From an uncultured Pseudomonadota bacterium (lineage in GTDB: Bacteria; Lernaellota; Lernaellaia; Lernaellales; Lernaellaceae): a DNA stretch of 9,141 bases. The translations under genes were made by a program, and so were the position numbers. How positions within the stretch are numbered: position 1 is the stretch's first letter; every line of letters begins with the position of its first letter. The stretch is from positions 1-9,141 of the forward strand of contig CALBTQ010000866.1 of assembly GCA_937967875.1 (NCBI GenBank), in the 5' to 3' direction. The notes beneath the pieces were generated by a model that saw nothing but the letters and a program-made list of their open reading frames with translations, was not told the DNA's origin and did not search any database. Below, in pieces: positions 5,975 to 9,141 of the stretch.

Positions 5975-6028
5975 CCGGCAAAGTCCAAGAAAGCTTTGTC
6001 GGCGTTTCTGTCGCTCCACCCGGAGCGA
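5975..6028 (-). other. Two further hairpins in the lipoprotein 3' region
   Basis: Between the lipoprotein stop and its terminator are TCGCTCC (6011-6017) / GGAGCGA (6022-6028), a 7-bp stem with a 4-nt loop, and CCGGCAAAG (5975-5983) / CTTTGTCGG (5994-6002), a 9-bp stem with one G-T pair. With the terminator this gives three successive hairpins in the 3' untranslated region, possibly for mRNA stability. Structure seen; role inferred. Confidence 0.5.
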
Positions 6029-6051
6029 AGGTGAGGTTCGGCCCGCTTCGT

Positions 6052-6633
6052 TTACAGGATCTCCCCCTTGACGGTCACGCCGATGCGCACCTGCCAGATC
6101 ACCGAATACGAATCGGCGTCGGTGCACTCGACGCAATAGTTGAATTCTTCGTCGCGATGATCCAGGTAGTGGTTGATGAAATCCACCGCGTCGCCGGGCA
6201 CGTCGATGCCCGTCCAGCTCGAGCTGCCTTTTTCCACGCCCGTTTCCACCACCGTCACCGTGCCCACCGAGCCGGTCATGGTCAGCATGCAATTCATGTT
6301 GGTCACTTCGACCGGCTCCCAGACCGCCTCGGCGTACTTGGCGTCGACGAAGTCCAGATCGACCGATTCGATGTCCACGTCATCCTCGTCGATGTCGTTG
6401 CGTTCCAACTCTTTCGCCACCGAGGTCGTGCCGCAGTCCATGTCCAGCGTCTGCGTGCCGCCGCCGTCGGAGGCTTCGATCGGCTCGAGCTCCAGCGTCG
6501 CGTCCTCGTCGAAGCTGGTGTCGATCTGATCGCCGGCCGCGTCCTTCGCCGCTTCCTTGATGTCGCAGGCGAAAAGCAATACCAACGCCAGCACCAAAGG
6601 CAGCAGCAAAAATGGAATAAGTTTTCTGTTCAT
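6052..6633 (-). CDS. Acidic cysteine-containing lipoprotein, unknown function
   Basis: A 193-residue predicted lipoprotein. The N-terminus has the basic MNRK, a hydrophobic core (residues 5-22) and the lipobox LFAC with lipidated Cys23; Asp24 follows, which in enteric bacteria would keep the protein at the inner membrane, a rule not proven elsewhere. The mature part is strongly acidic, especially 76-106, and has four more cysteines (C67, C115, C167, C170) that could form two disulfides in the periplasm. Repeated short beta-like stretches (DVDIESVDLDFVDA; GSVGTVTVVETGV) suggest a beta-sandwich. I do not recognise the family. AGGAGG (complement of 6638-6643) lies 4 nt before the ATG, giving a confident start. 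It has its own terminator, so it is probably monocistronic. Confidence 0.82.
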   Translation of the reverse strand: MNRKLIPFLLLPLVLALVLLFACDIKEAAKDAAGDQIDTSFDEDATLELEPIEASDGGGTQTLDMDCGTTSVAKELERNDIDEDDVDIESVDLDFVDAKYAEAVWEPVEVTNMNCMLTMTGSVGTVTVVETGVEKGSSSWTGIDVPGDAVDFINHYLDHRDEEFNYCVECTDADSYSVIWQVRIGVTVKGEIL

Positions 6634-6877
6634 CGGCCCTCCTTTGTTTTCGTATCGATACCCTGTTGCGGTTGTCGTCGATGTTTCGCCCGTTCCAATG
6701 GAACCGCCGTGCGTACGGATGAATAATCACCCGGCGCCTGCCAAACGGTTCGTCCGATGGTCGTCAATCGATGGTGCGTCGTTTTTGCTTGCGGTTGCTC
6801 TTTTTGCATACAACGAATATGCATGGTGGGTCAACGTTAAATGCAATAATTCAACTGGTTAGAATGCGACGGGTTGT
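6634..6877. other. Intergenic region with possible minus-strand promoter
   Basis: A 244-bp gap upstream of the lipoprotein gene and downstream of the sulfatase-like gene, both on the minus strand. No credible gene is seen. An inverted repeat TGCATA (6805-6810) / TATGCA (6818-6823) with a 7-nt spacer could be an operator. On the minus strand TTGACC (complement of about 6828-6833) sits about 18 nt upstream of TATGCA, a weak promoter-like pair overlapping this repeat. No clear terminator for the sulfatase-like gene was found. Confidence 0.35.
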
Positions 6878-8245
6878 TTATAGATAGCCCAGGTCGCGCA
6901 ACGTCGAGCGCAGTTGGTCGCTCATGGGTTCGCCGGTTACGCCCGGTTTGTACAGCGGTTCCTGCCCGCGCTTTTCGGCCAGCAAGCGGCGGTATTCCAG
7001 CGCCAGGTCGCCGTGCTGCTCGTAGACGTTTTCGGTTTCGGTCGCGTCGGTCAACCGGTCGAACAGGAAGTACTTGTTTTCCGCGATCGAGTGCATCAGC
7101 TTGAATTGCGGCCCGATCAGCGCCGCCCAGGAGTTGGTGCGCACGCGTTCGGTAAATGAATACAGCATGCGTTCGGCCAACGCCTTGCCGCTCCACAGCG
7201 GCGCAAGGTCCAGACCGTCCAGGTATTTGGGCCGCTGCGCCCCGGCCAGCGTCGCCAGCGTCGGGTACAGGTCGATCAGCGACACCGGCGTGTCGACCGT
7301 CAGCCCCGCCTGCTTGCCGCCGGGCAGCTTGATCGCCAGCGGCACGTCGACCGTCTCGGCATACAGGTCGCGCCCGTGGATCATATTGTGATGCTCGCCG
7401 AAAGCCTCGCCGTGATCCGAGGTAACCACCACCGCCGCCTGTTCGTAGCCCGGCAGGCTCTTGAGCAGCTTGGCCAATGAATCGTCGCACGCGGCCACTT
7501 CGCCGTCGTACAGATCCACCAGCATCTGCATCTTGTCGGGTTCCTTGAAAAACACGCCGGTCTGCGCCCAGTCGACGAACTTGGTCGACGAGTATTTTTC
7601 CACCAGCTCCAGGTCCAGCTCCGGCGCCATGCGCTCGGTGAAGCCTTTGTTGATCTTGTACGGATGATGCGGGTCGAAGTAATGCACGAACAGGAAATAG
7701 GGCTTGCCCTGCTTGTGCAACCGCTGGATCTGCGGCAGGAAAATTTCCAGTTGTTTGTCCACCGCTTCGCGATCGGCGAACCAGAACGTCTTATAATGGT
7801 CGAAGCCCTGATCCATGCCGTACTGTTCGTGCATGTGGTAGTTCGCCGAAATGCCGAAGGTCGCATAGCCCGCGGCCTGCAGCGACTCGGCGAGCGTGGT
7901 GAACTTTTTGCTCATCGTCTGCTGGCTGGAGACCGTCACGTTCTCGATTTCCGCGAACACCACGCCGTGCCGGGGTGGATACACGCCGGTGAACATCGAG
8001 TTCATGCTCGGCACCGTCCAACTCGCCGGGGCGTAGGTGTGCGTGAAGCGCACGCCCTGTTTGGCGAACGCGTCCAGCGCCGGGGTCGTCGGCCGCTCGT
8101 AGCCGTAAGAGCCGACGTGGTCGGCGCGCAGGGTATCGATCACGATCAACACGATCGGCGGTTGTTTCGTTTTACCGCAGGCGCTCGCGCCGAACGCGAG
8201 CAACGACAGCAGCAGCAGTAAAATCGTCAGGCGTCGTAAAGTCAT
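6878..8245 (-). CDS. Sulfatase-superfamily lipoprotein with Thr nucleophile position
   Basis: A 455-residue alkaline-phosphatase/sulfatase superfamily hydrolase, anchored as a lipoprotein: hydrophobic leader (6-22) and lipobox ASAC with Cys23. Metal-binding and fold motifs are seen: VLIVIDTLRADHVGSYGY (32-49; Asp37), FVHYFDPHHPY (186-196), TSDHGEAFGEH (275-285; Asp277, His278) and IHG (His290). Where true sulfatases have C/S-x-P-S-R for formylglycine, this has SWTVPSM (75-81), putting Thr77 at the nucleophile position and lacking the Arg. It therefore probably does not use formylglycine and may act on phosphoesters or other groups; annotation as 'sulfatase' names the fold only. It acts outside the cytoplasm. 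AAGGAA about 11 nt upstream is the likely ribosome site. Separate from the downstream lipoprotein gene by 244 bp. Confidence 0.9.
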   Translation of the reverse strand: MTLRRLTILLLLLSLLAFGASACGKTKQPPIVLIVIDTLRADHVGSYGYERPTTPALDAFAKQGVRFTHTYAPASWTVPSMNSMFTGVYPPRHGVVFAEIENVTVSSQQTMSKKFTTLAESLQAAGYATFGISANYHMHEQYGMDQGFDHYKTFWFADREAVDKQLEIFLPQIQRLHKQGKPYFLFVHYFDPHHPYKINKGFTERMAPELDLELVEKYSSTKFVDWAQTGVFFKEPDKMQMLVDLYDGEVAACDDSLAKLLKSLPGYEQAAVVVTSDHGEAFGEHHNMIHGRDLYAETVDVPLAIKLPGGKQAGLTVDTPVSLIDLYPTLATLAGAQRPKYLDGLDLAPLWSGKALAERMLYSFTERVRTNSWAALIGPQFKLMHSIAENKYFLFDRLTDATETENVYEQHGDLALEYRRLLAEKRGQEPLYKPGVTGEPMSDQLRSTLRDLGYL

Positions 8246-8365
8246 TTCGTCATCGTTCCTTTTGTTTTATTCGCGCGCGCATCTTAACAGAGAGCGCGCG
8301 GTCGCGCAAAGCGATTGTATCTATGGTATAACGGGCGCAATCAATAGCGAAGGAGCGACTCGATC
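8246..8365. promoter_or_regulatory. Short divergent promoter region
   Basis: A 120-bp gap between divergent genes. On the plus strand TGGTATAAC (8324-8332) is an extended -10 candidate for the DUF6485-like gene. On the minus strand TACAAT (complement of 8314-8319) is a -10 candidate for the sulfatase-like gene, without a well-spaced -35. The two candidates nearly overlap. AAGGAG at 8350-8355 serves the gene at 8366 with a 10-nt spacer. Confidence 0.4.
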
Positions 8366-8566
8366 ATGGCCGATTGTTCGAACCTGAAGAAGAACATGGA
8401 TTTTTGCAACTGCACCTACGCGGGCTGCCCGCGCCACGGCAAATGCTGCGAATGTTTGCAGTACCATCTGCGCAACAATGAATTGCCGGCGTGCTGTTTC
8501 CCGCCGGACGTGGAGCGCACCTATGATCGCAGCTTCCGCAAATTCGCCGAAATTCATCGCCGCTAG
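8366..8566 (+). CDS. Small nine-cysteine protein, DUF6485-like
   Basis: A 66-residue protein with nine cysteines (C4, C14, C16, C21, C27, C28, C30, C43, C44) in the pattern CNCTYAGCPRHGKCCECLQYH followed by NNELPAC. From memory this fits the small uncharacterised DUF6485 family found in anaerobic bacteria and archaea; its role is unknown, and the cysteine spacing suggests metal (zinc or iron-sulfur) binding in the cytoplasm. There is no signal peptide or membrane helix. The start is supported by AAGGAG (8350-8355). Its last 44 bp overlap the start of the SpoIID-like gene in another frame, so the two are probably one transcript. Confidence 0.82.
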   Translation: MADCSNLKKNMDFCNCTYAGCPRHGKCCECLQYHLRNNELPACCFPPDVERTYDRSFRKFAEIHRR

Positions 8567-9096
8567 TCTGCTGCTGCTGCTGGTCGTCTGGACCGGCGCG
8601 GCCGCGGCCGACGAAGTCGCCGTGCGCCTGTTGGCCCATCGCCCGGTCGACAAGATCGCGCTGCACGCGCCCGGCTGGGAAGTGACCGACGGCGCCGGAC
8701 GTTCCGCCCCGGCGACGAACTGCGAAATCGTTCTTGCCGGATTTCACCGCGCGGTGACCTGCGGCGATTTCCGCTCCCAACAAGCGCCCTTCGCTATTCG
8801 TCCGCGCGCGCACGACGCCGCCGCGGTCGCGACGATTCGCCTGGACAACGAAACGCGCGCCTATCCCGGCCGCCTGCGCCTGGAAGCGGGGCGTGATCGC
8901 TGGACGCCGGTCGTGCACGTGCCGCTGGAAGACTACGTGGCCGGCGTGGTCGCCGCCGAATCGCCCGCGGACGATCCGGAGTTTCTGCGCCTGATGGCCG
9001 TGTGCGCGCGCTCCTACGCCCGGCATCATCTGGCCGCACACAACGGCAGGTTGGCCGACGACACGCAAAGCCAGCAGTACCGCGGCGATCCTCCCG
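8523..9096 (+). CDS. SpoIID/LytB-domain protein, 3' truncated by adapter
   Basis: The first 191 residues of a secreted SpoIID/LytB-domain protein; the family includes SpoIID, which cleaves peptidoglycan glycan strands stripped of peptides. Seen: a signal peptide (hydrophobic 16-25, likely cleavage after GAAAA near residue 29), then the domain core VPLEDYVAGVVAAESP (Glu146 in the position of the proposed catalytic Glu), a helix with LMAVCARSYARHH, and DDTQSQQYRG, matching the family's ...D-T-x-x-Q-x-Y-R-G. The start at 8523 is favoured by GGAG (8512-8515) 7 nt upstream and by the signal peptide beginning there, over an ATG at 8478. Members are usually about 300 residues or more, so roughly the C-terminal half is missing. 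Residues read past 9095 come from the adapter. Such proteins also occur in non-spore-forming bacteria. Confidence 0.87.
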
Positions 9097-9141
9097 AGAT
9101 CGGAAGAGCACACGTCTGAACTCCAGTCACCGAATACGATC
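9097..9141 (+). other. Illumina TruSeq adapter with index (contaminant)
   Basis: Starts with AGATCGGAAGAGCACACGTC and continues exactly as the 34-base TruSeq adapter to 9130. CGAATACG (9131-9138) sits in the 8-base index slot and ATC (9139-9141) begins the P7 tail. It produces false peptide ends: IGRAHV on the plus strand and MCSSDL or MLFRS on the minus strand, peptides often seen in contaminated database entries. Confidence 0.98.

Noticed and set aside
5938..6726. 262-codon plus-strand frame opposite the lipoprotein gene
   Set aside because: It begins inside a terminator hairpin and has His/Arg/Val-rich antisense composition. The minus-strand gene has a lipobox and an AGGAGG ribosome site.
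7664..8221. 185-codon plus-strand frame opposite the sulfatase-like gene
   Set aside because: Arg/His/Val-rich shadow of a clear superfamily protein; no domain or ribosome site.
8364..9113. Minus-strand frames starting MCSSDL (9113) and MLFRS (9111)
   Set aside because: Their first codons lie in Illumina adapter and the rest is antisense to the SpoIID-like and DUF6485-like genes.

Overview
The window is one bacterial DNA insert of about 9.03 kb (63-9096) with Illumina library adapter sequence at both ends (1-62 and 9097-9141). It is therefore an untrimmed assembled contig from a metagenome or genome library, and both edges are artificial. The insert is GC-rich, densely coding, and has AT-rich gaps around promoters. 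An RseC-like inner-membrane protein, two lipoproteins and a SpoIID/LytB-type cell-wall protein suggest a Gram-negative, free-living bacterium, perhaps near the former Deltaproteobacteria (Desulfobacterota/Myxococcota area). That placement is an inference from gene content and style only.

Left part (63-2244): a near-consensus sigma70-type promoter drives a membrane-anchored family 2 glycosyltransferase. Its 3' end overlaps an RseC/MucC-family gene. An OsmC-family gene follows on the opposite strand.

Centre (2245-4577): a 222-bp AT-rich divergent control region with oligo-T tracts and a 12-bp palindrome separates osmC from two tandem glyceraldehyde-3-phosphate dehydrogenase genes. The first GAPDH is a divergent paralogue with several altered active-site motifs, including loss of the second active-site-loop cysteine. 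The second is canonical. A strong intrinsic terminator closes this operon.

Right of centre (4578-5868): a repeat cluster has three hairpin units at 72- and 69-bp spacing. It is followed by a zinc-ribbon SAM methyltransferase on the minus strand and a small one-helix membrane protein on the plus strand.

Right part (5870-9096): on the minus strand lie an acidic, cysteine-containing lipoprotein of unknown function, with a structured 3' region and terminator, and a sulfatase-superfamily lipoprotein with Thr at the nucleophile position. On the plus strand follow a 66-residue, nine-cysteine protein resembling DUF6485 and an overlapping SpoIID/LytB-domain gene cut by the right adapter.

I found no tRNA, rRNA, CRISPR array, transposase, phage gene or recognisable defence system. 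The genes are mostly envelope-related or central-carbon housekeeping. The most notable items are the divergent GAPDH paralogue beside a canonical copy, the structured repeat cluster, the tetranucleotide-repeat promoter spacer upstream of the glycosyltransferase, and the adapter contamination, which creates false protein ends.
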